The notes under the pieces: model-generated | What the model was told of the DNA's origin: nothing | Database searches by the model: none | Seen by the model: only the letters and a program-made list of their open reading frames with translations | Assembly: GCA_024509875.1 (NCBI GenBank) | Contig: JAMPIV010019840.1 | Coordinates: 124,001-188,000 of the forward strand | DNA from: Oreohelix idahoensis | Taxonomy: Eukaryota > Mollusca > Gastropoda > Stylommatophora > Oreohelicidae | Length of the DNA: 64,000 nt | Direction: 5' to 3' | Made by a program: the position numbers and the translations under genes | Shown here: in pieces, positions 38,708 to 51,368 of the stretch | Numbering within the stretch: the stretch's first letter is position 1 | How the letters are laid out: each line of letters begins with the position of its first letter

Positions 38708-40525
38708 CTAATTTTGATCACAGGGGTGCCTACTGAGGAAATCTGCACCGACATTCTGTGACCCCGGGATATATTCGATAACAAACTGATAAGGTTGCAA
38801 TAATAAAGACCATCTTAACAATCTTGCGTTTTCATGCTTGGCCTGAGATAAGAACACCAGGGGCTGATGATCCGTCTGGACCACAAAAGTCCTACCATAC
38901 AGATAGATTTGGAACTTTTTTATTGCCCAGATTAACGCTAAACATTCTTTTTCGCTTGTGGAATATCCTTGCTCCGCTTTATTCAATTTGCGGCTTGCAT
39001 AAGCAACTGGCTTCAGTTCCTCATTGGGTGATGATGACTTTTGCAACAGAGCCGCCCCCAGGCCTACATTACTTGCATCTGTTCTCACCACAAAGTCCTG
39101 TGTCAAATCCGGCAATTTGAGAATGGGCTTGCTAGTGAGTTTTTCCTTTAACTCTTGGAAAGCCAATTCACATTGCGCAGACCAAACAATTTTATCTGGA
39201 TTTCCCTTGCGAGTCAGATCAGTCAGAGGAGCACATATAGAGTTAAAATTGTTGATATATTTTTGGTAAAATCCACATAACGACACGAATGATCGCACGT
39301 CTTTTTTTGTTTGTGGTCTAGGTGCTCTCTGCAGTTTTTCCAAGTTCTTGGGGTCAGGGGTCATGTTACCCTGATATACATTGTGTCCCAAGAATTCCAA
39401 CTCTTTGCATCCAATACAACATTTTGTTGGTCTAGCAGTTAAGTTCGCCTCCCTAAGCCTATCAAATAACATTTTCAGAGAGTTAATGTGTTCTTCAAAT
39501 GTCTCTGTGGCGACGAGAATATCATCCAAGAAATTCGTGATACATGGATTATTCAGAGGATCCAACAATTTGCACATCATCCTTGAAAATACACTCTGAG
39601 CATTTTTCAGTCCGAATGGTAGCATGTTGAATTCATAATGTCCTTCCGAAGTGCTAAAAGCTAAATACTGTCTAACTTCAGGCTTCACTGGAATCTGGTA
39701 ATAGCCTTTGCTAAGATCCACCTTCGAAAAGTATTTTGCCTTGTTCAATCTGGCAAATAACTGTTTTGTGTCTGGTAATGGATCCACTTGTCCTTCTGTG
39801 ACAGCATTCAGTTTCCTGTAATCTATGCACAGTCTATGTTCCCCAGACGGTTTCCTCTACAAAACTACACTGGAGCTAATAGAAGATTCACTGTGTGAAA
39901 TAATCCCCTCTTTCAACAAATAATCTATTTCTTCTTTCAATGCCTTCTCCTTCGCGAACGGCACAGAATAGGCTCTCATACAGATTGGGTTTGAGTCTTC
40001 CAGCTTCATGTCATACTGTAGCAAATTTGTATGTCCTGGTTTATCTGTTAATACATCTGTATGTTCCTCCAGAACCTGTTGAACTCTCTCCCTCTGATTT
40101 TTAGTCAGGTGCTTGCTGACTTTTACTTGTGCAGCTGTCTCACAGGGATGCAATGGGTATTCATGTGAGGTGAGTGGTTCCTTTTGCATTTGAGTTGCGA
40201 TAGCTAAGGTCAGTAAGGGGGTGCTTTCCTGGAAAGGTTTACATGATAAACTTTCTCCTTCATGGTCACAATCTTTTCCAACATGTAAGCTCCTTATTAA
40301 ATTTACCCTATATGCCTTGGGAAGAACCAACTGTCCGTGACCAGGGGATCTAGTTCCGGCCTTCCTATATAATAATTTGTGCTTCATAAAGTACTCTCCC
40401 ATGCTTGGAGGTGTGTGGCATTTGGGCAATTTTTTAAAACATGGCTTGAGTGTCCTATCCTCAGCCTGCGCCTTCCTCATCTCTTCTGGATGAGCATTTA
40501 TAGGTTCACCTTCTTCTTCCTTTTT
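38708..40525 (-). pseudogene. pol: Element B pol: integrase remnant, RT, RNase H
   Basis: Minus-strand pol of a third, diverged Gmr1-like element. From 40500 the frame encodes the linker that precedes integrase (KHKLLYRKAG, QLVLPKAYRVNLIRSLHVG). It then jumps near 40276 to the RT-proximal region (VLTDKPGHTNL); the HHCC and the DDE core are gone. RT follows with DYRKLNAVT, KVDLSKGYYQIP, LPFGLKNAQ and FLDD, then RNase H with RTDASN, EKECLA, QTDHQPL and GADFLSR. TAG at 39857-39859 is the only stop inside; TAG at 40526-40528 separates it from the protease in the same frame. No integrase follows RNase H, so the original order was also integrase before RT. Confidence 0.85.
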
Positions 40526-42094
40526 CTATGACCTGGTCTGCACTGTCGCCATGATCACATGTCTCTCGGGATTTCCCAAGAAGACGTACCTACACCCCAA
40601 TATCAGAGGGTAGATTGGTTCATCTATCACTGCTGCCCTGATTTCTCCTTCCACATAGCGAGTTTTCACCGTTATCCTTGCGATGGGAAGTGTCATGAGT
40701 GGTATGTCCTTAGTTGCCCCTTGTATTTCCACTGTTTCTGTGGTATACTGACTTGGGTCCACTAGGCTAGACTTCACAACTGAATCATAATCCAAACCTG
40801 TATCATAAAGGCACCTTATGGTGACCCCATTACAGATAACATCCTCACAAACTGGGGGGTGATAATGTTCCTGCTGTCCAATAGGATTAACCTTTAATCT
40901 TTGTTTCCCCGATTTCATAGCAGCAATGTTTGAAGGTTTCCTTTTACAAAATTCGGTGTTATGGTTGTCTTTCTTACACCATTTGCACCATCTCTTTGCT
41001 GGGTTAAATGGTTTCCTTTCATTATTTTTGTGGTCATTGAATTGTGAGTTTCTATCACGATAATCATTTCGTGGCCTATCAAAGTTTGTCCTGCCTTTAT
41101 TACCTTGTTCCCTGGTATCAAATTTACTAAATTGCTGTGGAGCTTTAAAATTTTCTATGTGCTTCTTTTTAGTGCCACTTACCTCTGCCTGGGCTGCCTG
41201 ATACCTCTCAGTGACATTTAAAACCTCACCCAACCTCTCTGCACCTTGTTCCATGAGAAATTTTCTCAAGTCTGGAGCCATGGACTCTCTTAATTGCAGT
41301 CCATTTCTCCAAATAGGTTTCCAGTCTGGCAGAGAATTGGTGGTATGTCTCCCCAGACAACAGTTTGGCATTTCTAAACTTCTTACGATAAAATTCACCA
41401 TTTTTTTCATATCAAAATAACAAAGCCTGCTTTAGCATGTCATAATTGTCTTGGTCGTCTCTATGCATTTTAGCAAAAACTTCATAAGAAGTACCTCTCA
41501 GTCCCTGGGATAACTTAAGACTCCACCTCTCTCTCTCTCTAACCCATATGTAGTAGCTAATAATTCGAATCTACTGAGTAACCCCTCAATGTCATCGTCT
41601 TTCTCACTAAAATGGTCTAAATGAAACCCCATAGCTGAGATTGAGGCTCCCTGACTAGCAGTGGCATCGGAAGGAAAGGGGCTAGCACCATTTTCAGGAG
41701 CATGGCCTTGTAATTCCAGCTCCCTTAGTCGTAATTCATGCTCCCTTTGCAATCTCCTATCTTCTGCTTCTCTTTCGGCAGTCAATCTCTTTTCTTCTGC
41801 CTCCCTTTCGGCAGTCAATCTCTTTTCTTCTGCCTCCCTTTGCTGTCGTTTTTCTTCTGCCTCCAATGCCTTAGCCTCTTTGTCAGCCTCAATCTGCAGC
41901 CTCTTAAGTTCTTTAGCAGCCTCAATTTGTAACCTCTTCTCTTCAGCCAACCTCCTATCTTCCCTTTTAATATACTTGTCACATTCTGAATTTACATATT
42001 GTATTAAAACCTGACCCTCCATATTCATCTCCCTCGCCGTCAGCACAGCAGCCGATCTAAATTTTGCTAGGTCAGCCATCATACAAAATAACAA
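40526..42094 (-). pseudogene. gag: Element B gag and protease
   Basis: Gag starts with a long Glu/Arg/Lys/Leu coiled coil (AEEKRL repeats, 41990-41730). The frame slips in a (GA)n run near 41525 and again near 41410. The C-terminal part has a classical zinc knuckle C-x2-C-x4-H-x4-C (near 40945-40990), unlike A1-A3. A retropepsin with YDTG (near 40797) and LILGC (near 40590) follows in the same frame. So B differs from the A elements in gag type yet shares pol order. Confidence 0.85.
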
Positions 42095-42240
42095 TGACCA
42101 AGGTAAATCTAATTATATAATGACTAAGGTAATTTTAATTATATAAAATAGCCAAGGTAATTCTAATTAATTACTGACTAAGGTAATTCTAATTAATTAC
42201 TAAGGTAATTCTAATTAATTAGTCAACTAATTACCACTGG
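42095..42240 (-). repeat. Short tandem repeat in element B leader
   Basis: About five imperfect copies of a ~25-bp unit (tgactaaggtaattctaatta) between gag and the primer binding site. Confidence 0.85.
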
Positions 42241-42368
42241 CTGTGAAGATTCACCAACTTTTATTTTCCCCTTTTTATTTTAAGGGACACTTTTTAAATT
42301 TATACAATCTATCCCCACTGGTTTAATTCTCCCACCAGGAGATTCCAATTATCTTTAATAAACTAAAT

Positions 42369-42386
42369 ATTCCGGACGAGCCCCCA
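42369..42386 (-). promoter_or_regulatory. Primer binding site of B, tRNA-Pro type
   Basis: The minus strand reads TGGGGGCTCGTCCGGAAT, which matches the tRNA-Pro binding site used by gammaretroviruses at 17 of 18 positions. It lies 4 nt from the LTR end (TGTAGTGG at 42391 on the plus strand). Confidence 0.85.
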
Positions 42387-42819
42387 ATATTGTAGTGGTT
42401 TTGATGGTATTGTATGGTTGTTGTGTTACCTAGTGTAATGTATGAGGTCAGCTGTGAAGGCTCCTGAGATAAATGTTTATGTGAATTACAGAAGGCCCTT
42501 CTTACTACCACTTACGACCTCAAACATATCTCTTTTACTATTATTAATGTAGCTACGTTAAAAGTCTAGGGTACTGAAATGTAATGTGTTGTAGTAGAAT
42601 ATACAAACACACACAGATAATTAATAAGTCTAATAATATTAATAAAATTCTATAACACACTGAACTAACTCAGACTGTTTTAGTTTCAATATTAAAATTT
42701 TTTCTAAATTTATTTGTTCTGAACCAAGGTGTTATTTTGGTCAGAACATATGAAATATTATGGAGTTATAGATGGAATGCATAAATAAATGACATAATAA
42801 AATGGAATGTGTGTACATA

Positions 42820-44119
42820 CAGTACTTTGCAAAAAAATGGCAGTCATGTTGCTCAGCTAAATAAGCTGAAATCTAATTAAATATGCATGTTCTGCCCAAA
42901 AGGTGCACTCCACTGAAGTGAGCAAACACTACCAAAAGTAAAAAATAAATTAGCTTAGAGTAACGTCCCTTGATAATAGAGCAGACGACAATTTCTAATG
43001 CTAGTGGCAGAAAATGGATACAAAGTCAAAGTGTATGTTAATTTCACAGCTTTGGAATGAAGGAAATCAAACATGTTCCAACATTTCTAAAACCTTGAAC
43101 ATTCCTGAGCAGACTGTCTACAGAGTTGTGAGTAAATTAAAAGCAGGTAATGGAATCGAGTGAAAAGAAGGTAGTGGGAGGCCAAGAATTTTGGACACAA
43201 AGGACCATCGGCGTCTCGCCCAAATCGTTCGGGCTGAGCCAATGAAGAGTGTAGAAAACATACGGCAGCGCATGATCGAGTTGGGAAGCCCAGAGGTATC
43301 TAATGCTACTGTCAACCGGGAGCTACACAGGATGAATTACACAAAAAAGCGGGTAATTTCGTCACCATTGCTCACAGAGACTCACAAACAGATGCGCTTG
43401 AACTGGTGCCACGAACACCAAAATTTGTCATGGGACAATGTGATTTTTTTCAGATGAATGTTCTGTTTCGTCTTATCCTGCTCAAATAAATATTTGGACG
43501 AAAGGCTCTGTAACGCCTTTGTACCAGCGACCGAAACATACCTAGAAATTCCATCTTTGGGGAGGGGTGTCAGCAAGAGGGGCCACCCCACTGTGTGTTT
43601 TCACAGGAATTCTCACGAAAGAAAGGTACATCAACATACTAGAGGGACACCTTCTGCCATTTATGCAGGTCATGTACCCCGATGGGTGCACATTTCAACA
43701 TGACAATGACCCAAATCATACAGCTCATACCCCCAAAGCATGGCTGCAAGAGAAGAATGTGATAGTGCTGAAGTGGCCCAGCAACAGTCCCGATCTAAAC
43801 CCAATTGAAAACGTTTGGGCACTACTCAAGAATCATTTAAAAAAGAGTGGACTCAGAGACGTTGAACAATTGAAGAAGGTAGCTGAAAAATACTGGGACA
43901 GTCTGACTCTCATTTACCTACAAACATTTGTGGGAAGTATGCCTCGCCGCATCCAGGCTTGCCTTGCTGGAGAAGGCAACATTATATTGTACTGAAACCA
44001 CTGTTAATAGATAGGGGAGATAACAATCTTCCTCTGGACATACAGTTTTTATTATTATTTGCTTCTATGAGTGTGCTGCGTTACGAAAATATGACTGCCA
44101 TTTTTTTTGCAAAGTACTG
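42820..44119 (+). mobile_element. Tc1-like element Tc1-1, 1.30 kb
   Basis: Near-perfect 28-bp inverted ends starting CAGTACTTTGCAAAAAAATG. TA is duplicated at 42818-42819 and 44120-44121. Confidence 0.95.
43014..43995 (+). pseudogene. Tc1-1 transposase
   Basis: DD34E transposase of Tc1 type, about 327 codons. ATG 43014; paired helix-turn-helix N-terminus (ISKTLNIPEQTVYRVV) and GRPR hook. TGA at 43161-43163 replaces an expected Arg (CGA to TGA). One frameshift occurs at the T run near 43448, just before the first catalytic Asp (SDE), and TAG near 43543 follows. The remaining motifs are intact: HDNDPNHTA and SPDLNPIENVW. Confidence 0.9.
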
Positions 44120-44743
44120 TAGGTATTTTATAAGACTGGTTAATATTAATTATGTTTATAATGTCTCTGGGAGAACTATTACTGGATGTGCTGTTGGGGT
44201 GGTGTCATCACACCCACTCTGTGACTAGAACTAGCTTTGTCCATTGTCTTATAAACTTTAGAAAATGTTCTATTTCACAAGGATTCAGTCTATTTTTATA
44301 GGAGGAATATTTGTGGTGGTTTTATAAAATGGTGAATCTTCAGCAGGCCACCTAATCACTCATCTTGTCTGTGAAGATCTATGCTGGATTTCCGTGGCCC
44401 ACTCCTCTCTATAGCTGGAATACGATGCTAGACTGCACCGACACAAACGTTAGGAGGCACACACATCTGCCTGTAGATTCGTGATAAGGTATGTAGCACT
44501 ACCACTAGTGCCACAACAGAAACTCACAATTCTGAAACAAAAGTTGTGAGGTGTGTCAGTAATCTACCTACTGCACCACTCTTACACACAACACAACGAC
44601 ACTACACAGAATGGGTCAGATCTCTCTGACCCACACAGCACATCTTACCCAGTTGTTCTCATATAGTATCAGTTCCCCAAGACTGCATGGCATCTGATAT
44701 ATGTTTAATAGTTTACTCTTTCCTTCAATAAGATAGGTAATAT

Positions 44744-47003
44744 TAGGTACCCCAAATTGCCCGCTTTGAGCTGTTGCCAGTGGAGAAAACTTTGGGAAAT
44801 TCATCAAGTTTAAGTCATCACTGTCCCTTTGCTATTAAGCGGATTGTAATAAAATTTATATCACGATACTCTTTATCTTCTTCTCTTTTGAAATGTATTA
44901 ATTAAAAAAAAATAAAAGCTATTGAAGTATTTTTTTACTAATAAAAACGAACAGCAGCGTTACGCGTAGTTTGCTACGGCTCCGAACGTTTTCGTCTCAC
45001 CCCGCTTCATTCAAATGAGGATCGCTTGACCAGCAAACGTCTTATTTGCATACGGTTTTCACCATTAGGCGGGTCAAATCCATAGCATTGATTTCGTATA
45101 ATGCAAGCTTGAGAAAACCAAGTGGAAGATGTAGATTTTTCGAAGTGAAGTCGCAATTTCACATGATTTGACATTTTAAGTTGTGTTATAATTCCTTGCA
45201 TGGTATGAGAAGATTCGGGAGCCATTTTTATTTATTCCTGTAAAATATAAAAGACTTCTGATGTTTGCTGGTGAAGCGATTTGACTTTTAGTAACGCTCT
45301 CTCACTAGCGAAAAAAATGCAGAGCGAGGCGTTAAGTATATCACTATGTCAACAATTACATGAATGTTTTGAACTTTAAATGTAAACTTTACAATAGTTT
45401 TAATATTATTTAGCAATTTAACACGATCACATAGTTGTTGTAACAGCGTGAAATGAATGTGTTAAAACCACTTCAGACATTCACGCATCAATCTAATTAT
45501 TTCACGAGCTTGAAAAGCTAAGAAAGTTACCAATCTGAATAAAAAAATGCATGTTTTGATTAATGTGTAATTGAATGAAGGTTTATTTTGCAACATATAA
45601 GGGTGAATTATGATTTCAAAGGCGAAGGATATCGCAAAGCGAAAATGAATTGAGTCAAGGCTAGGAGACCGGAAATTCCATAATTAACGTAGCTGATTCT
45701 GTACTGAAATGTTCGGACTCGCAGTCAATAGTTGATAGTCTTAAAATTCCCCGAAAAGAAGAAATATATGTAAACAGCTTTCATAAAATAGGAGCCGCGG
45801 TAGCTATATATAATATATTATAATATAATATGGTAATTTCCTATTACTCGTACCATTTTGCTCCATAGTGAATATGTGTAGTTATGTGACTATAATAGAC
45901 TGGAATGGAAGAAACGAAGTAAAGAATTAGAGAGGGCAGTTAAAGAAAAAAATCAAACAGCGAATAACTGACAACAATAGGAGGAAAAAAGAGAAAGAAG
46001 TTAAGAATGCAGAGAAGAAGTTAGAGTTATATAACACAATCATTAGCCATAGGGGTCTGTGCACCACAAAGGAGGATGTGGATACAATTTGTAAAGGACG
46101 AAATGCCCTTAGAATAGAAATCTTAAGGCTCAGTTAAGATACAGAAAATTAATATTGAATGATAAGGACATTAATATTGAATGATAAGGACATTAAACTT
46201 TTAGGAAATATCAAAGAATTGTATTTTGGACTTCTGAAGCATTTAGGTTTTGAGGCGTCATTGCCCTCTCGCAGGGAAGGAGTGCGCCTTGATCATTCTC
46301 CTTCAGTTTAAAAATGTCTTTTTAAATGCTAATAACCAGTTGTTTAAAAAAAAATTAGCGTTTAGATGTTGTTAATTATTGTTTAGATGTTGTTAATTAT
46401 TGCCTACACATTTTTTTAAATGAAATATGGACAGTATCTTAAAAAAAAAATTTTTTCTTCATTTTCACATTTTTTTCTTCCCATGCAACAAATTGGCCTC
46501 TGGACACATTTTAAAAAATTATACAAGAACAAATAGATGTTTAAATCCTGTGAAAAAAATTGAGATATATGTGTGTAGTATGCAGATTAATATGTACAAA
46601 TTTAAAGCTTATACCTTTTATATTTTTTGAAATATGATGTTCATGCAAAATACTACATTTTTTTGGTAATGATTTGCAATATTTGGTCTAAAATATATTG
46701 ATAATTATTCATGATATAGCCCTATAGTTTTGTTTATGTAATCGGTGTATTGCAGACTGTATGCTGTTTATCAGAGAAGGTTCTAAGATTATATTTAAGA
46801 AAACGGGAGCACTCTGAAGTTGGTGTGATGTAACTTTTTTAACTTTGCGAAAGTACATACACTTTTAAAAATGCCGTAACATTTTTATTTTTTGTCCGAT
46901 CTAAAAAAATTAAGTACCCAATTTCATGGTTTTCCAAGAGCTTCCAAACTGCATTGTTTTCTCTGGTGCTTCTGTGCAAACAAAAATCACTTTGTGGTAC
47001 CTA
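44744..47003. mobile_element. GGTACC-ended DNA transposon G3
   Basis: 2.26-kb relative of G2 in inverted orientation. Left end TAGGTACCCCAAATTGCCCGC, right end CACTTTGTGGTACCTA. Contains the MAPESSHTMQG frame uninterrupted (72 codons, 45225 to 45007, minus strand) and, on the plus strand near 45930-46290, a broken coding-like stretch (KEVKNAEKKLELYNTII, CTTKEDVDTICKGR) that I cannot assign. It has a 22-bp tandem duplication near 46150-46195. Flanks gtaatat and atttaga do not match, so one side has been rearranged. Confidence 0.75.
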
Positions 47004-47069
47004 ATTTAGACTACATTAATCAAAATCCAACTAGGCTAGTCTATTCGTTTTTTTCCTCATCAGGTAACG

Positions 47070-49034
47070 ATGGCAAAAATTCAACATTGTCCAAAATAGA
47101 CCTTTGAGTCCCTGAACAGTGCAATTGAAGCAGTAAAGCAAGGGATGGGGAAAAGGCAGGCAGCAAATACATATGGTATCCCATGGGGTACATTTTGCGA
47201 CAAGATTTCGGGTAGAAGAAAGATGGAACAAACAACAAAAACCTATCTTACTACAGTAGAAGAGGAAGAACTTGTGAACCACCTGAAACAGATGGGGACA
47301 CGGGGTTTTGGGAAGACTAAAGAAGAGTTATTGGATATTGTAAAGAATATGTTAGATTACCAAGGAAGAGACATTGCAAAATGGAAGAACAAAAAACCCT
47401 CGGACAAATGGTTTCGCCTATTTAAGAAGAGACATGCAGAAATAGTTTTTCGAAAGCCCCAAAAACTCGGGAAACAGCGAGCAGGAGTAACCAAACCGGA
47501 AATACTCAAGTGGTTTGCTGAATTCACAAGTACCATGAAGGCAATAGACCCTTCCATTCTGCTGTAACCTGAGCGCATTTACAATTGTGATGAGTCAGGA
47601 TTCAGTCTGGATGCTATGACTGGTAAAGTTTTATCCTTTCTCGGATCTAAATTTGTTTACCAAATTAGTAGTGAGGCAAGAACCCTCATCACCGCTCTTG
47701 TTTGTTGCAGTGCAAGCGGTCACTACACTTGACCCATGCTCATATACCCTGGGACACAATTTCGAGGCTTTAAGCCCCACGAGGTATTTGAAAATTCATT
47801 TATTGCTAAATCTGACAATGGTTGGACTAATCAGAGCCTATTTGCGGACTGGTTAGTCCAAGTCTTTATCCCACAGACAGCCCACATTAAAAAACCCCTT
47901 TTATTATTAGTGGATGGTCATGTGAGCCACCAGTCTTTGATAGCTTCAACACTTTGTCGGGAAAACAACATAATTTTGTATTGCTTGCCTGCTCATACAT
48001 CTCACATAATGCAACCACTGGACGTAGGCATTTTCAAGACAATGAAAACTGAATGGAGAAAGGCAGTAAAGAAGCAAAACGAGGCTGAAATTATCACAAA
48101 GCGGACATTTGCTGTGGCATTCAAGGATGCTTATGAGAACACAGTCTCCAAAAGTCTTGCTGCACTGGCATTTAAAAAGAGTGGCTTGTTTCCTTTGGAC
48201 CCCAAAAACATTGATTGGTCTAAAGTTCTTCCATGTGCGTTTTCAAGTGTTTCAGATAGTTCTTTCCTCCCACCTAGCAGCAGCACCACCATTCCTACTA
48301 CATCTAGCCCACCTAGCAGCAGCGCCACCATTCCTGCTACATCTCGCCCACCTAGCAGCAGCGCCACCATTCCTGCTACATCTAGCCCACCTAGTAGCAG
48401 TGTCACCATTCCAGCTACACCTATCCCACCAAACAGCAGCGTCACTATTTCTGCTACACACAGCACACCTAGTGTCGCCACTCTTGCTACACATAGCACA
48501 CCTAGCAGCATCACCACTCTTGCTGCACATCGCACACTCAACAGTGTCACCATCACTGCTACGCATAGCATACCGAACAGCGTCATCTGTGTTCCTGGCA
48601 CAAGTGCCAGACCGGATGCGTCCTTAAACCTGGCATCAACACTGAGGAAGTTTGCTATGCTTTGTTCTCAAAATGGGGAAACGACCCTGAATTTGTACTA
48701 CACAAGGCTGGAGGAAGACTACGACTGCAATGATGCAGTTTTTGGCCTATAGAAGGCTTACCACCAACAAATTGTATCACATCAACCGAGAACACGAGAT
48801 TCGGGTCTACAAAATGGGTCTAAAACTGATCCATTGACAATCCCACTGCTGAATCGAAAGACCCAGATGAAAATAATGAAACTGCCCAATGTCATCAGTG
48901 GTGATAAATTCAGAGAAGTCCTTATACAGAAAGAGGAAGCACGGAAGGAAGAAGAGAACAGAAAAGCACAGCACAAAGTTGCCATGGAAGAGAGAAGAAA
49001 GGTCTGGCATGGAGAGATGGGAGTGAAGTGTTAG
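47070..49034 (+). pseudogene. Tigger/pogo-type transposase with four in-frame stops
   Basis: DDE_1 family transposase, 655 codons in one frame from ATG 47070. The N-terminus has a psq-like helix-turn-helix (AIEAVKQGMGKRQAANTYG), then a CENP-B-type DNA-binding region (WFRLFKKRH). The catalytic part has NCDESGF, LLLVDGHVSH and LPAHTSHIMQPLDVG. From about 48262 to 48600 comes a Pro/Ser/Thr-rich domain of ~39-bp tandem repeats (PPSSSATIPATSS). A charged C-terminal helix (EEARKEEENRKAQ) ends the frame. Stops lie at 47097-47099 (TAG), 47565-47567 (TAA), 47730-47732 (TGA) and 48750-48752 (TAG), with no frameshift. Terminal repeats of the element were not resolved. Confidence 0.85.
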
Positions 49035-49175
49035 AGATTTGACTATACTAGGTCTGGTATGGAGAGATGGGAGTGAAGTGTTAGAGATTTGACTACTAGG
49101 TCTGGTATGGAGAGATGGGAGTGAAGTGTTAGAGATTTGACTATACTAGGTCCGGCATGGAGAGATGGAGTGATC
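49001..49175 (+). repeat. ~49-bp tandem repeat
   Basis: About 3.5 copies of ggtctggtatggagagatgg-type units. The first copy overlaps the end of the Tigger-like frame. Confidence 0.9.
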
Positions 49176-49232
49176 ATTTCCCTTCCTCGCTGCCTTTTGC
49201 ATCCCTAACTCAAAAGCAAAGTCAGGTACCCA

Positions 49233-49425
49233 ATATTTGTATTCCATATTATAATGTTTGTGTTTCATGACATTTCCGTAATAGTAATAAAGTGTTCAGT
49301 TTGGGACTGAATTTTGGTGTTGATTGGTTTACTCAGGAATGAATGTGTCAATTATGCTGTAAGAAGATACTAAGCATCTTTGAGGATTAATTAATGTGAC
49401 AGCATGCATCACCCAGCATGTGTCA
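49233..49425. repeat. Repeat Y, copy 1
   Basis: Matches 60853-61037 over its whole length (gttcagtttgggactgaatt, gacagcatgcatcacccagc); a scrap is at 18428. Non-coding. It starts directly after a GGTACCCA that resembles the end of a GGTACC transposon. Confidence 0.85.
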
Positions 49426-49442
49426 TTCTGGGGGTTCTTTAG

Positions 49443-49919
49443 GGGAAATGGTACCCGCCAGAAGAATCAAGCCAGCAGTGCCAAAAGAATACAGCTATTT
49501 TACAATCCAGGGTTTCCAGTCGAGAATAATCTACTTATATGCCTGAGAGTTTTGCTCATGTATGTTGGCGTGTTCACACAACACTGAATTTAAAAAACAA
49601 GGCCGTGTTCAGCCTACTATCAATTTAAATTACTGGTTTCACGCAACACGTAATATTCAAGACATTTGCACGTAAGAACAGAATGTATTGCCACTAGAGT
49701 CGGTCATCAACGTTTGAGTTTGTAGCAAATTTAGGAAGCTACACTCTGTTTCAAGAATTTATATGCTTTGTTGAAATTCATCAGCGCTTGAGTGGTGGCG
49801 AGTTGCACAGCTGCACGCTGTTTTTGAGGACTTACATACGGTTATAAATCCATTATCATCTTGTTTGTGGTCCTTACTGACATACTTCTTGCCATAGTGT
49901 CAGGACTACCATCAGTGAT
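49443..49919. repeat. Repeat X, copy 1
   Basis: Direct repeat of 51369-51813. Shares gggaaatggtacccgccaga at its start and continues past gtgtcaggact into accatcagtgat. Confidence 0.88.
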
Positions 49920-51368
49920 TCATTCATTCATAACCCTCAACTCCCAAAGGAGCATAGGCCTTCAACAAACACATGCCAAGTCCTCCTGTCACGTGCCATC
50001 ATCTCAAGTTCTTTCCACGTTCTCCTTATCATTTTCACCTCTGTTTCCAGCTCTCTTCTCCATGTGCTTCTTGGTCTACCTCTGCCTCTCTTGTCTTGGG
50101 GGTTCTAGAACAAGGACTGCCTTGTAATGCTATCAACAGGTTTCCTCAGTGTGTGTCCTATCCATCGCCATCGTCTTCTTCTCATCTCTTGTTCCACTGG
50201 CACTTGTCTAGTTCTTGTCATCAGTTCCACGTTGGTAACCTTGTCATACCATTTTAATCCCTCTATTCTACGCAAGTACCGTACCCATTTATGAAAGTCT
50301 GTAGCTTTTTGGTTGTTGTTCTCCGTGTCTCAGAGCCATACAATAGGACTGACTTTGCATTTGAGTTGAAAATTCTTATTTTCGTGTTGGATCCGATTTA
50401 TTTTGATCTCCATATATTTCCCAATGCAATGAAAGCTCCTCTATCTTTTTGTATTCTTATTTTGATATCACTGTCTGTCTCTCCAACTTTGTCTATATTG
50501 CTGCCAAGATATGTGTACGATTCTTCATCTTGTATTGGTGCTTCTACAAGTTCAACCCTGTTTTCATTACCTGCATTCATTCTCATTATCTTTGTCTTTT
50601 CAAAGTGTATTTTCAGACTCAATTGCTGTGACCTCTCATCGAGAGTTTTCAATTTGTCATGCATCTGAATGTATAATGGTTGAATTCCATTCCAGACTTT
50701 GTTCAACTATTATTCTCAAAGTGGCTATCTGGTCTGTACATGATCTGTTTTGTCGAAAACCTGCTTGTTCATCTCTCAGTTTCTTGTCTATGGACTCTTT
50801 TAATCTCTCAAAGATAATCCTATTTAATACTTTTCCTGGCACTGATAGTAACATTATTCCTCTATAATTTGTGCACTCTTGTAAATTTCCTTTCTTAGGC
50901 AACAACCAGATATCCTTCCTTCCATTCTGCTGGTATCCCTTCCTTTTCCCAGACTTTACCAAGTAATTTATATAACATCTCTGTAGCTGTGTCGATATCT
51001 GCTTTGATGTCCTCTGCTGGAATGCCATCAGGTCCAGACACTTTTTCATATCTTAGAAGCTTTATGGCTTTCTTTATTTCTTCTTTCGTTGGTCTTTCAC
51101 CGTTAATTTGTAGCTCTTCTTCTGGTGGCTGGATGTCCGGGAGGTTTTGTGGAGCTGGTCTATTGAGAAGGTTCTCAAAATATTCTGTCCACCTCTTCAT
51201 TTGCTCTTGTATATTGCTGAGCAGTTTTCCATTCTTGTCTTTTATGAGGCAACCTGTTTGCTTGTATTTCCCTGTCAGTTTCTTTGTGCTGTTATACAGT
51301 TCTTTCATATTTACTTTGGCTGCAGCATCTTCTGCATCTCTTGCCAACTCCTCAATATTCCTCTTTGC
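49920..51368 (-). mobile_element. LINE-c, with RT palm deleted
   Basis: Non-LTR retrotransposon fragment on the minus strand with an (ATTC)n tail on its left side. RT pieces: EKVSGPDGIPAE (near 51050), a frameshift near 50940, then NYRGIMLLSVPGK and DEQAGFRQNRSC (near 50780-50860). It then jumps near 50700 to the post-palm region (LKTLDERSQQL, TKIMRMNAG, YTYLGS). The YxDD box is missing. Confidence 0.78.

Larger units (their letters stand above)
42391..44743 (-). repeat. 5' LTR of element B, with Tc1-1 inserted
   Basis: LTR from 42391 rightward, interrupted by Tc1-1 (42820-44119) and cut at 44743 by G3. The parts outside Tc1-1 match 36382-37319 closely; the other LTR shows the empty Tc1 site (gtgtgtacataggta). 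Confidence 0.85.

Noticed and set aside
48131..48627. Overlapping frames in the Ser/Pro/Thr repeat region
   Set aside because: Shadows of the 39-bp repeat in the Tigger-like frame.
44744..49232. One large transposon carrying the Tigger gene between GGTACC ends
   Set aside because: The G3 right end at 47003 closes a complete G2-like unit, and the flanks of the larger interval do not form a convincing duplication.
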